Positions 1 through 6,044 of a stretch of DNA of 9,588 bases are shown piece by piece. The notes below the pieces were generated by a model. That model worked only from the letters and a program-made list of their open reading frames with translations, made no database searches and was not told where the DNA came from. The stretch spans positions 1 to 9,588 of the forward strand of contig JAUXHM010000029.1 of the NCBI GenBank assembly GCA_030621535.1. Direction: 5' to 3'. This stretch comes from Candidatus Methanophagales archaeon (GTDB lineage: Archaea > Halobacteriota > Syntropharchaeia > Alkanophagales > Methanospirareceae). Positions within the stretch are counted from its first letter, which is position 1, and every line of letters begins with the position of its first letter. Both the position numbers and the translations under genes were made by a program.

Positions 1-225
1 CCTTGTTTGTGTTCTATTTCTTTTGGTAAAGCTTTTCTTTCTAAGAAAAGGGTTTTTATCGCTTTTGAATTTTCAATTATAAAATTAACCACCGTTCCAA
101 CCAAAAGATTAATTTCAGACTATTTTTGAACAAGGCATTCCCTTGATGAGCGGACACCTGAGAAGTTTAATGGTAAAGAAAAATAAACCACCTGTTCTAT
201 GTAACAAAAGACGTAAATAGAGAAT
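1..225. other. AT-rich non-coding left flank
   Basis: I find no credible coding region here on either strand. It contains the hairpin at 32-50, a short inverted repeat CAAGG/CCTTG at 131-135 and 141-145, and the untranslated leader of the gene starting at 226. No clear Shine-Dalgarno site precedes that gene. The AT-rich stretch around 70-90 could contain a TATA box, but there is no distinct match. Confidence 0.5.
32..50. repeat. Small perfect hairpin followed by a T run
   Basis: CTTTTCTT (32-39) and AAGAAAAG (43-50) are exact reverse complements around a 3-base loop. A GG and five T residues follow (51-57). As rightward RNA this could help end transcription of a gene left of the window. Its A/T-rich make-up and CTTT/AAAG core resemble the longer palindrome at 5971-6001, so both may belong to one intergenic repeat family. 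That link is inferred from similarity by eye. Confidence 0.45.
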
Positions 226-669
226 ATGGCAGAAACGAAAACACAGCTAGAAATTGAAGATTGGATTCGGCGTGAATGGCTCTTTGGTAAGTTCCGTCAA
301 CGTTTCATAAAACATAATATTCGATTAACATCTGGAGGTAGGTTTGAATTTGACGCAGTGAGCGCAGATGAGTCCATAGTCACATGCATATCGACAAGCG
401 GACTTACTACCTCTGGCGGCAAACCTGGCTCAGGAAAGAAACATAAAATTAGAAGTGATCTATTTTTTCTCCTTCTGACACCAAATAGCAAGCAACGTCT
501 TATGGTATTCACAGAACAGGATATGCATGAGTTCTGGTTGAAAGAACAAGAAAATGGTCGAGTCCCAAGAGGCGTCCAATTTTTGATTGCAGACATTCCG
601 ATGGAATTAAGAGAAAAGTTATCGCGTGCGAAGGCGAAGTCAGCAGAAGAGGTTTCAGGCAAGAGATAG
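226..669 (+). CDS. Protein of unknown function, 147 aa
   Basis: I do not recognise a named family. The protein is soluble, with no signal peptide or membrane segment. It begins with an acidic/basic helix (about residues 7-30). Next comes a hydrophobic beta-strand-like pattern with FDAVSAD at 42-48 and IVTCISTSG at 51-59, a Gly/Lys-rich turn (about 63-76), a strongly hydrophobic stretch at 78-85, and a helical, charged C-terminus. The order of an acidic residue (D43), a second strand and later conserved-looking basic residues loosely resembles the core of small PD-(D/E)XK nucleases, but the E-x-K element is absent or degenerate, so I do not assign it. The gene stands alone, with no Shine-Dalgarno site and a likely terminator hairpin at 691-719. 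The neighbouring gene is convergent. ATG at 226 is the first start in the open frame. It looks like an accessory gene. Confidence 0.6.
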   Translation: MAETKTQLEIEDWIRREWLFGKFRQRFIKHNIRLTSGGRFEFDAVSADESIVTCISTSGLTTSGGKPGSGKKHKIRSDLFFLLLTPNSKQRLMVFTEQDMHEFWLKEQENGRVPRGVQFLIADIPMELREKLSRAKAKSAEEVSGKR

Positions 670-690
670 GGACCAAACAATTCACTCCAA

Positions 691-719
691 CGGATGGCTA
701 ATAGCCACCGCTGATTTTT
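691..719 (+). terminator. Hairpin plus T run after the 147-aa gene
   Basis: CGG (691-693), a bulged A, then TGGCTA (695-700) pair with TAGCCA (702-707) and CCG (708-710), giving a GC-containing stem with a minimal loop. Five T residues follow at 715-719. Position and form suit the end of the rightward transcript that stops coding at 669. It may also be the first element of a longer structured stretch. Confidence 0.45.
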
Positions 720-726
720 GACATGG

Positions 727-813
727 ATGCCCTCGCTGAGGGTATTCTTGCTTGAACCATAGTCACCGAGATAAAGCCCTGCCCTCGGCCGGACTATCCG
801 CTCGTACCTGGCC
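727..813. other. Run of further inverted repeats in the convergent spacer
   Basis: Two more stems follow the 691-710 hairpin. The first is CCCTC (730-734) with GAGGG (738-742), extendable to 727-745 with one G-U pair. The second is CCGAG (766-770) with CTCGG (784-788). The region looks more GC-rich than the flanking intergenic DNA. The minus frame stays open across it, from a possible ATG at 815, but the continuation is antisense to the 226-669 gene and lacks clear coding character. It could be a small structured RNA, the remnant of an element, or bidirectional termination signals. No known RNA family is recognised. Confidence 0.3.
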
Positions 814-834
814 AACTATATATCTGTGTGCTCT

Positions 835-1941
835 TCATCGCTCAAAATATCCCTCTACATTTTTATAATCAAACTCCCCCTTTTCCTCAAGCACGTTCCG
901 TATGAAGTTAAACAGTTTCATCCGCGTGTCCAGCGATATGCTTGGATACCATACAGGCGAAGCAACTACAAGCCCGCGGAACGCATAAAACGGCTGTATT
1001 ACCTCCAGTAACTCGTAATCACCCGTCTTTTCAAGATACACATCAAAAAACAAGTCATATAACTTCTTAAACCCTCGGTCAATCGCATTGCCCTCTGTCT
1101 TGAGCAGCCCGAAGAAGAGATAATTTATGGTCATCGCGGAGACGTCGTCAGCGGCTTCGCCGTATTCTCCACGGCTCCTGTCAAGCACGGTAAAATCGGT
1201 CCCTTTACGGAACATCACGTTCCAAGGATGGAAATCGCCATGAACCATGCACAACCTTTCTGTTCTCTTCTTTAGTTTCCATCTCCAGTCTATACTGAGC
1301 TTCTCTATATCCCTGAGCTCTTCGCCTGTTATGAACCCATTTCGAGGCGGATAACTGTCCGTGAGCCCGAATATACACTCGCTATGCCCCACTAATTCCC
1401 TTATCCTTCGCACATAAAGTTGCGCATCGTCTCTTTTGACCGCGTGAATATCCGCCAAATAGGCAGCCAGAGCAGATGCCCTTTCCTCATCCTCTCCTCT
1501 CACTTCCCCACCGCCCCTCAGCCTATCCAGGTCTTTAACGTATTCTGCGCCTTCTACTTTATCGCATGTAATGAAATATTCCTCCGCATCACTCGCGGAT
1601 TCCATCCTCCCGTCCCGCGTAAAGTAACCGACATCGAGCGATTTTACGTGTTTCGGCAGCGTATTAAAGGCATGGTGCTGCCATATCAGTATTTGCGCAC
1701 GGTCAGCGAAATGGTCATGCCCAAATCCATCCCCCCGCATCGATGAGATAACCACTTCTTTTATTTCTTCTGCGCCGCCCGTCTGAAACTTCACGAAATA
1801 CGGTTTGCCATATCCAAACCCTTTTATTTCTCCTAAATCTTCCTTTTGTTCTTGCGACTCCAATCCCAACTCCTTTACACTCAGTACTCGCAACGGCGTT
1901 TCATACTTAGTCTCCAAATATTGCTTTATTTTTTCGTTCAT
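835..1941 (-). CDS. Aminoglycoside-phosphotransferase-like kinase, 368 aa
   Basis: This is a member of the APH/choline-kinase-like superfamily, which has a protein-kinase-like fold and transfers phosphate from ATP to a small molecule. The catalytic loop is HGDFHPWN at residues 234-241 (Brenner motif, with D236 as the presumed base and N241 as a metal ligand). The metal-binding aspartate follows in LDRSRGE around D254, then AADD at 264-267. A lysine in the N-terminal lobe near residues 47-51 may contact ATP. Length suits the family. I chose the start at 1941 because AAAGGAGG lies just upstream (1944-1951 on the minus strand). A longer frame from 1980 would add 13 residues across that site. The substrate is unknown, and the superfamily includes many sugar, amino-alcohol and other metabolite kinases, so drug resistance should not be assumed. 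No operon partner is visible. Confidence 0.85.
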   Translation of the reverse strand: MNEKIKQYLETKYETPLRVLSVKELGLESQEQKEDLGEIKGFGYGKPYFVKFQTGGAEEIKEVVISSMRGDGFGHDHFADRAQILIWQHHAFNTLPKHVKSLDVGYFTRDGRMESASDAEEYFITCDKVEGAEYVKDLDRLRGGGEVRGEDEERASALAAYLADIHAVKRDDAQLYVRRIRELVGHSECIFGLTDSYPPRNGFITGEELRDIEKLSIDWRWKLKKRTERLCMVHGDFHPWNVMFRKGTDFTVLDRSRGEYGEAADDVSAMTINYLFFGLLKTEGNAIDRGFKKLYDLFFDVYLEKTGDYELLEVIQPFYAFRGLVVASPVWYPSISLDTRMKLFNFIRNVLEEKGEFDYKNVEGYFER

Positions 1942-1943
1942 CG

Positions 1944-1951
1944 TCCCTCCT
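1944..1951 (-). promoter_or_regulatory. Shine-Dalgarno site fixing the start of the kinase gene
   Basis: Read on the minus strand this is AAAGGAGG, an almost complete complement to the 16S rRNA 3' end, a few bases before the ATG at 1941. It favours that start over the in-frame ATG at 1980. Confidence 0.75.
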
Positions 1952-2100
1952 TTCTGCATATAGCCTGTCGGTGCAGGCAAGGCAAGCGCTCCAGTAGAAA
2001 CATACCTGAAACAATACTTTTATTATACCCTATTACCTTCACATTCTTATTGAAATTATTATACAAAGATAAAATATAAAAAGTGGGGTAGAGAGAAGAT

Positions 2101-3318
2101 ATGGAAAACCTGTTTGATGGCCTGATGGGCGATGGCAAGATATTTACAAGCCGCGAGGTGCTTCGCCCTACCTATGTCCCTGAGAATTTACCGCATCGGA
2201 AGAAGCAGATAATAGGTTTAGCGGATACGTTATCACCCGCGTTAAAAGGGGGAACACCTTCTAATATTGTGATATATGGTAAGACTGGAACAGGTAAGAC
2301 CGCTACGGTGAAACATGTAAGCAAGGAATTAGAAGAGATGGCAGGGAAAAGGGGCAGCAAATGTATCATGCTATATATCAACTGTGAGGTATTTGATACG
2401 CAGTATCGGATTTTTGCTTATCTTGCACGGGCATTTAATCAGCAAATTCCGATGATCGGATGGCCGATGGATATGATGTATTCAGAGTTCAAGACCGCGG
2501 TAGATACGGAAGATAGATGCGTAATTGTGGTATTGGACGAGGTGGACAGGTTAGCAGGCAAAGGAGAGGGGGCTTTATATAATCTCTCAAGGATAAACAG
2601 CGAGCTAAATCACGCAAAAATAAGCATGATCGGCATCTCAAATGACCTGACCTTTACTGACCTATTAGACCAAAGAGTGAGGTCGTCGTTAGGTGAGGAA
2701 GAAATAATATTTCCGCCTTACAATGCGAACCAGTTACAGGATATTCTAGGTGAACGGGCGGAAATAGCGTTCAACGAATCGGCGTTAGATGGCTCGGTGA
2801 TACCGCTTTGCGCGGCTTTCGCTGCTCAGGAGCACGGTGATGCGCGGCGTGCTCTTGACCTGCTACGTGTATCAGGGGAAATTGCAGAACGCACGGGGTC
2901 CGAGCGGGTAACGGAAGAGCATGTGCGGCTCGCAGGTAAAAAGATAGAAGCGAATAGAATAGTTGAAGTGGTAAAAACGCTGCCGCTACAGTCAAAAATC
3001 GTGTTAAGTGGTGTGCTCCAGCTACACCGGGAAAAGAACAAAAGCCGCTTCTCCAGCGGCGAAGTATATAATATGTACCGGAAATTGTGTGGACATCTGG
3101 GCATGGAGGCGTTAACGCAGCGGCGTGTTACCGATTTGGTCTCGGAACTGGACATTTTAGGATTGATAAATGCCGCGATAGTGAACAGGGGCAGATATGG
3201 TCGTACAAAGGAGATTTCACTGAGTGTGCCAGTCGATAGTGTACAGCCTGTCCTGTTTGAAGACTATAAGCTAAAAGTAATATCTAATATCAAAGTAAAA
3301 GCGCAGATGACATTGTAG
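2101..3318 (+). CDS. cdc6: Orc1/Cdc6 replication initiator, 405 aa
   Basis: This is an archaeal origin-recognition AAA+ ATPase that binds origin DNA and helps load the MCM helicase. The N-terminal segment leads into the AAA+ core: Walker A GKTGTGKT at residues 60-67, Walker B VVLDEVD at 143-149, a sensor-1 asparagine at N181 (GISNDL), and sensor 2 GDARRALD at 246-253. The C-terminal winged helix spans about 290-385, with a basic wing around NRGRYGRTK (362-370). Length matches the family (about 380-420). It is divergent from the kinase gene across a 159-bp AT-rich spacer, where archaeal origins often lie. The L7Ae gene begins only 18 bp after its stop, suggesting co-transcription. No strong Shine-Dalgarno site precedes ATG 2101; only a weak purine-rich stretch is present. 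Confidence 0.96.
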   Translation: MENLFDGLMGDGKIFTSREVLRPTYVPENLPHRKKQIIGLADTLSPALKGGTPSNIVIYGKTGTGKTATVKHVSKELEEMAGKRGSKCIMLYINCEVFDTQYRIFAYLARAFNQQIPMIGWPMDMMYSEFKTAVDTEDRCVIVVLDEVDRLAGKGEGALYNLSRINSELNHAKISMIGISNDLTFTDLLDQRVRSSLGEEEIIFPPYNANQLQDILGERAEIAFNESALDGSVIPLCAAFAAQEHGDARRALDLLRVSGEIAERTGSERVTEEHVRLAGKKIEANRIVEVVKTLPLQSKIVLSGVLQLHREKNKSRFSSGEVYNMYRKLCGHLGMEALTQRRVTDLVSELDILGLINAAIVNRGRYGRTKEISLSVPVDSVQPVLFEDYKLKVISNIKVKAQMTL

Positions 3319-3323
3319 GTTTA

Positions 3324-3329
3324 GGGAGG
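3324..3329 (+). promoter_or_regulatory. Shine-Dalgarno site deciding the L7Ae start
   Basis: GGGAGG lies 7 bases before ATG 3337. A nearer ATG at 3330 is out of frame and too close. This supports translation from 3337, hence a lysine-rich N-terminal extension on L7Ae, rather than from the internal methionine at residue 18. Confidence 0.7.
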
Positions 3330-3336
3330 ATGAAAG

Positions 3337-3753
3337 ATGAGCAAGGAAAAAAAAGAAGAAAAACAAAAGGCAAAAGAAAAGGCAAATATGCCAGTGTACG
3401 TTAAATTCGAGGTACCGGAGGAATTACAAAGTACGTCGTTAGAGGCATTGGATCTGGCAAGGACTACGGGTAGCGTAAAGAAGGGGACAAATGAAACCAC
3501 AAAAATCATAGAAAGGGGAATGGCAAAGTTAGTGCTGATTGGTGAGGATGTTACGCCAGAGGAGATATTAATGCATCTTCCACCGTTATGTGAAGAGAAA
3601 GGTGCTCCTTACGTGTATATAAAAAGCCAGCGTGATTTAGGCGCTGCTTGTGGTATAAATAAAGGTTGTGCCTCTGCTGTCATCGTTGACCCCGGGAAAG
3701 CAGAAGAAGCGATTGAGGGGATTATAGCGGAGCTGGAGAAACTAAAGGGGTAA
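3337..3753 (+). CDS. rpl7ae: Large-subunit ribosomal protein L7Ae, 138 aa
   Basis: L7Ae binds kink-turn RNAs. It is part of the large ribosomal subunit and, in archaea, also of box C/D and H/ACA guide RNPs and RNase P. The K-turn-binding signature KKGTNETTK is at residues 48-56, and the C-terminal LGAACGINKG segment (101-110) is typical. The canonical protein of about 120 residues starts at the MPVYVKF segment (residue 18). Here a 17-residue, strongly charged Lys/Glu extension precedes it, supported by the GGGAGG site at 3324. The gene sits between cdc6 and S28e, at the head of the conserved L7Ae-S28e-L24e gene string. Confidence 0.96.
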   Translation: MSKEKKEEKQKAKEKANMPVYVKFEVPEELQSTSLEALDLARTTGSVKKGTNETTKIIERGMAKLVLIGEDVTPEEILMHLPPLCEEKGAPYVYIKSQRDLGAACGINKGCASAVIVDPGKAEEAIEGIIAELEKLKG

Positions 3754-3785
3754 TGTTGTACTCTAAATAGGGGACGATAATTATA

Positions 3786-3998
3786 ATGAGCGAAGAGAGG
3801 GGAACACCGGCAGAGGTAATAGAAATAGTGGGCAGGACGGGAATGCATGGCGAATCCACGCAGATAAAGTGTAAGATACAGGAAGGGAGGAATAAAGGGC
3901 GAATTATAACGAGGAATTGCAGGGGACCTATAAAAACAGGCGACGTTATTGTGCTGCTGGAGACAGATAGAGAAGTGAGGAAATTATTTAGGAGGTAA
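3786..3998 (+). CDS. rps28e: Small-subunit ribosomal protein S28e, 70 aa
   Basis: S28e is a small OB-fold protein of the archaeal/eukaryotic 30S/40S subunit, located near the mRNA exit. The N-terminal half ([15 protein letters not shown], residues 9-23) and the C-terminal [14 protein letters not shown] (57-70) are diagnostic, and length is normal for the family. It follows L7Ae by 32 bp, with a modest G-rich stretch (AGGGG) before the start. The last codons and stop of this gene form the Shine-Dalgarno site of the next gene. Confidence 0.95.
   Translation: MSEERGTPAEVIEIVGRTGMHGESTQIKCKIQEGRNKGRIITRNCRGPIKTGDVIVLLETDREVRKLFRR
3991..3995 (+). promoter_or_regulatory. Shine-Dalgarno site embedded in the S28e stop region
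   Basis: GGAGG lies in the last arginine codons of S28e, directly before the TAA stop and 9 bases before the L24e ATG at 4005. Translation of the two genes is probably coupled. Confidence 0.7.
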
Positions 3999-4004
3999 TT
4001 TTAG

Positions 4005-4196
4005 ATGGAGAAGAAATGCTCTTTTTGTGATTTGCCAATAGAGCTGGGTCGTGGGAAGATGTATGTAAAGCGTGATGGAACAGTTTTTTATTTCTGCAGT
4101 TCTAAGTGCGAACGCAATATGATAAGACTGGGAAGAAAAAGAAGGAAGGTGAAATGGGCGGCGGCAACTACGAAATCAAAGGCTAAAGAGAGCTAA
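4005..4196 (+). CDS. rpl24e: Large-subunit ribosomal protein L24e, 63 aa
   Basis: L24e is a small zinc-ribbon protein of the archaeal large subunit. The four cysteines are visible: C5 and C8 (CSFC), C31 and C35 (CSSKC), in the usual CxxC...CxxxC spacing. A basic tail follows (RKRRKVKW, about 44-51). Size is normal. Start choice is supported by GGAGG at 3991. In many archaea the next genes are ndk and infB. Here the gene instead meets the convergent CooC-like gene, with overlapping stop codons. Confidence 0.95.
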   Translation: MEKKCSFCDLPIELGRGKMYVKRDGTVFYFCSSKCERNMIRLGRKRRKVKWAAATTKSKAKES

Positions 4197-4969
4197 GCGA
4201 AAATCTTCTCTTTTAGCATTTTTATATGTTCAACCGCTTCTCCTCCTACGTCTAATGGTGCTTTACCCTCCATATCTGCTTTTATCAATGCCCGTTCATA
4301 AGGGATAATACCCAGCAGAGGAATCCCTATCTCATCTAATTTAGTTTCTATCTTTTTCGCCATCTCGGGATCCATAACTTTGTTTATCACTGCCGCTATG
4401 TTGTGTATGCCTATATCCTCACCGAGCTTCTTTATTCTGCTTACGGTCTCCACCGACCTCATCCCGGGTTCTACCACGGTGAGCATCAAGTCAACCCCTT
4501 TTGCAGTTCCTCTGCCTAAATGCTCTATTCCCGCTTCCATGTCCATTATAACCGTATTTTCTTTGAATAGGATATGCTGCAGCAAAGACCGAAGGAAGGC
4601 ACTCTCGGGACAAACACAGCCACTGCCACCCTTCTCTATCGTTCCCATTACCAGCAGCGTTACACCATCAGGTCCTTCTGCACCGTATTTCGTGATTATG
4701 TCATCTACTTTTGGATTCAGTTTGTAGATGCCCGTCCCGGAATAAGCACCCGTGCGCTCAAAAATCAGGTCTTTTAACGCGGATATAGGTGTAGGATTCT
4801 CTTTTATGCCTAATGTAAATTTCAAGTTCATCGCAGGGTCGGCATCTACGGCAATTACGGGATGCCCTTCTCTCGCAAGGAGACGGGCAAGCGTACCTGC
4901 AATGGTCGTTTTGCCCACACCGCCTTTTCCTGCAACTGCTATTTTTACTTTTGTTCCTGTTCTCTCCAT
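4193..4969 (-). CDS. cooC: CooC-type nickel-insertion ATPase for CO dehydrogenase, 258 aa
   Basis: This is a MinD/SIMIBI-class P-loop ATPase of the CooC/AcsF group, which helps mature the nickel-containing active site of CO dehydrogenase/acetyl-CoA synthase. The deviant Walker A GKGGVGKT (residues 14-21) contains the signature lysine K15. DADP at 42-45 is the switch I region, and MDMEAGIEH at 142-150 is switch II. The CxC metal-binding motif characteristic of CooC is at C118 and C120 (GSGCVCPE). Length is typical. A GAGGTG Shine-Dalgarno site (4978-4983, minus strand) lies within the end of kae1 and supports ATG 4969, giving a 25-bp overlap with kae1 and implying one leftward transcript. No CODH genes are in view. 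A paralogous role in another nickel or cobamide maturation step cannot be excluded. Confidence 0.88.
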   Translation of the reverse strand: MERTGTKVKIAVAGKGGVGKTTIAGTLARLLAREGHPVIAVDADPAMNLKFTLGIKENPTPISALKDLIFERTGAYSGTGIYKLNPKVDDIITKYGAEGPDGVTLLVMGTIEKGGSGCVCPESAFLRSLLQHILFKENTVIMDMEAGIEHLGRGTAKGVDLMLTVVEPGMRSVETVSRIKKLGEDIGIHNIAAVINKVMDPEMAKKIETKLDEIGIPLLGIIPYERALIKADMEGKAPLDVGGEAVEHIKMLKEKIFA

Positions 4970-5958
4970 GTGACTTCCACCTCGTCAGGTCGGTAATTAG
5001 GCTTAACCGCGGATTTATCAATCGGCGTTGTATCGCCTGTTTTGTAGTGAAGCAGACCGAGATAAGCGATCATTGTGCCGTTATCCTTTAAATATTTAGT
5101 TTCAGGAACGTAAAATTTTGCTTCTCGGTCGTGGCACATCGTTTGCAGCATTTGCTGTAATCTCCGGTTCGCACCTACGCCGCCAGCTAACAGCATCTCA
5201 TCTTTACCGAGATGTGCCATTGCTCGCTCGGTTACTTCAGTGAGCATAGCAAAAGCCGTCTCCTGAAAGGAATAGCAGACATCCTCGGTTTTATGACGAT
5301 GTACATTTATAGCGTCCTTAGCAGCAGTGGTGAGCCCGGAAAAAGACAAATCCATTCCCTTTATTACATACGGCATATAAACGTATTCGGTGCCTTTGTA
5401 AGCCAGCTCTTCTATCTTTGGGCCTCCGGGATGGCTCAGCCCTAAATAGCGAGCGAACTTGTCCAATGCATTCCCTACGCCTATATCCAGCGTTTCTCCC
5501 AGGATGCGATACTTGCCGGCACGGTATGCAAGAACTTGAGAGTTAGCTCCACTTACGTACAACACCACCGGGTCTTTCGTTTCGCATCGCCATCTGCCGA
5601 TTTCTATATGGGCGATGCAGTGATTAACGCCAACAAGAGGTATTTTTAAAGATATAGCGAGCGCTCTCGCTGCCGTAGCTACTGTTCTGAGACAGGGACC
5701 CATACCCGGGCCCTGCGAGAATGCGATTGCATCTATGCTATCCAGCGAAAAACCTCTTTCCTCTGCCTCTGCGCCTCTAAAAACACGCGAGACGACATTT
5801 TTTATTTCAGATGCGTGATGCTGCGCAGCTTCTCTTGGATGAATACCGCCGTGTAAAGGTTTATAAGTTGATTCCGCCTCACATATTGTCTTCGCTTCGC
5901 TGACCAGTGCAGCGCTGAGGTTCCATGCCGTTCCTTCGAGGCCTAAGATGAGTGTCAT
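4945..5958 (-). CDS. kae1: Kae1, KEOPS tRNA threonylcarbamoyltransferase subunit, 337 aa
   Basis: Kae1 (the TsaD/Qri7 family) transfers the threonylcarbamoyl group to A37 of ANN-decoding tRNAs as the catalytic subunit of KEOPS. The metal-binding pair H113 and H117 appears in NHCIAHIE. The ASKHA-fold nucleotide-binding parts include the GPGMG turn (83-87), the YVSGANSQ strand (134-141), GGVGANRRL (259-267) and D292 in LKDNGTMIA. The protein ends shortly after the conserved KPNYRPDEVEV, so no Bud32 kinase domain is fused, unlike in many euryarchaea where Kae1-Bud32 is a single chain. ATG 5958 lacks a good Shine-Dalgarno site, and a large palindrome lies 13 bp upstream. It is co-oriented with and overlaps the CooC-like gene. 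Confidence 0.95.
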   Translation of the reverse strand: MTLILGLEGTAWNLSAALVSEAKTICEAESTYKPLHGGIHPREAAQHHASEIKNVVSRVFRGAEAEERGFSLDSIDAIAFSQGPGMGPCLRTVATAARALAISLKIPLVGVNHCIAHIEIGRWRCETKDPVVLYVSGANSQVLAYRAGKYRILGETLDIGVGNALDKFARYLGLSHPGGPKIEELAYKGTEYVYMPYVIKGMDLSFSGLTTAAKDAINVHRHKTEDVCYSFQETAFAMLTEVTERAMAHLGKDEMLLAGGVGANRRLQQMLQTMCHDREAKFYVPETKYLKDNGTMIAYLGLLHYKTGDTTPIDKSAVKPNYRPDEVEVTWREQEQK

Positions 5959-5970
5959 AAAACTTTTACC

Positions 5971-6001
5971 ATCAAACTTTCTTTTCCAAAGAAAGTTTGA
6001 T
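5971..6001. repeat. Perfect palindrome, 14-bp stem, in the kae1/PIN divergent spacer
   Basis: Bases 5971-5984 and 5988-6001 are exact reverse complements around a 3-base loop (TCC). The core is CTTTC/GAAAG flanked by TCAAA/TTTGA. A secondary palindrome, TTTGATCAAA, covers 5996-6005. The hairpin lies in the probable 5' leader of kae1 and upstream of the divergent PIN gene. It is AT-rich, so it is a weak terminator on its own. It looks like an intergenic repeat unit or a protein-binding site. Confidence 0.75.
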
Positions 6002-6009
6002 CAAAGAAA

Positions 6010-6020
6010 CTTATATTTTT
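6010..6020. promoter_or_regulatory. Possible TATA element(s) for the divergent kae1 and PIN genes
   Basis: CTTATATTTTT reads as AAAAATATAAG on the minus strand, so it is TATA-like in both directions. A start site about 25 bp away would give leaders of about 20-30 bases for the PIN gene and about 25-30 bases for kae1. In the second case the palindrome would overlap the transcript start. This rests on consensus and spacing only. Confidence 0.3.
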
Positions 6021-6028
6021 AGTAAAGA

Positions 6029-6044
6029 TTTTTGCTTGCAAAAA
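6029..6044. repeat. Small inverted repeat before the PIN gene
   Basis: TTTTTGC (6029-6035) and GCAAAAA (6038-6044) are exact reverse complements around a 2-base centre. The element lies 21 bp before the GTG start at 6066. It could be part of the same intergenic repeat cluster or an operator. No function can be read from it. Confidence 0.4.

Noticed and set aside
143..161. Possible box C/D guide RNA (TGATGA at 144-149, CTGA at 158-161)
   Set aside because: The spacing between the boxes is short and I could not find a matching C' and final D box downstream, so it is probably chance.
297..815. 172-codon minus-strand frame as a full gene
   Set aside because: Most of it is antisense to the better-supported 226-669 gene and its later part has the Cys/Arg-rich look of a shadow frame. 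Only the first part, outside that gene, is kept as an observation.
835..1941. The APH-like kinase as Bud32, the KEOPS partner of Kae1
   Set aside because: It is 368 residues with a Brenner HGDFHPWN motif and a DRSRGE metal site. Bud32 is about 200 residues with a different catalytic loop.
1963..1978. Small GCCTG/CAGGC inverted repeat in the kinase gene leader
   Set aside because: Only a 5-bp stem with a 6-base loop and no T run. It is too short to call an operator or terminator.
1942..1980. N-terminal extension of the kinase gene to ATG 1980
   Set aside because: It would translate through the strong AAAGGAGG ribosome-binding site just before ATG 1941.
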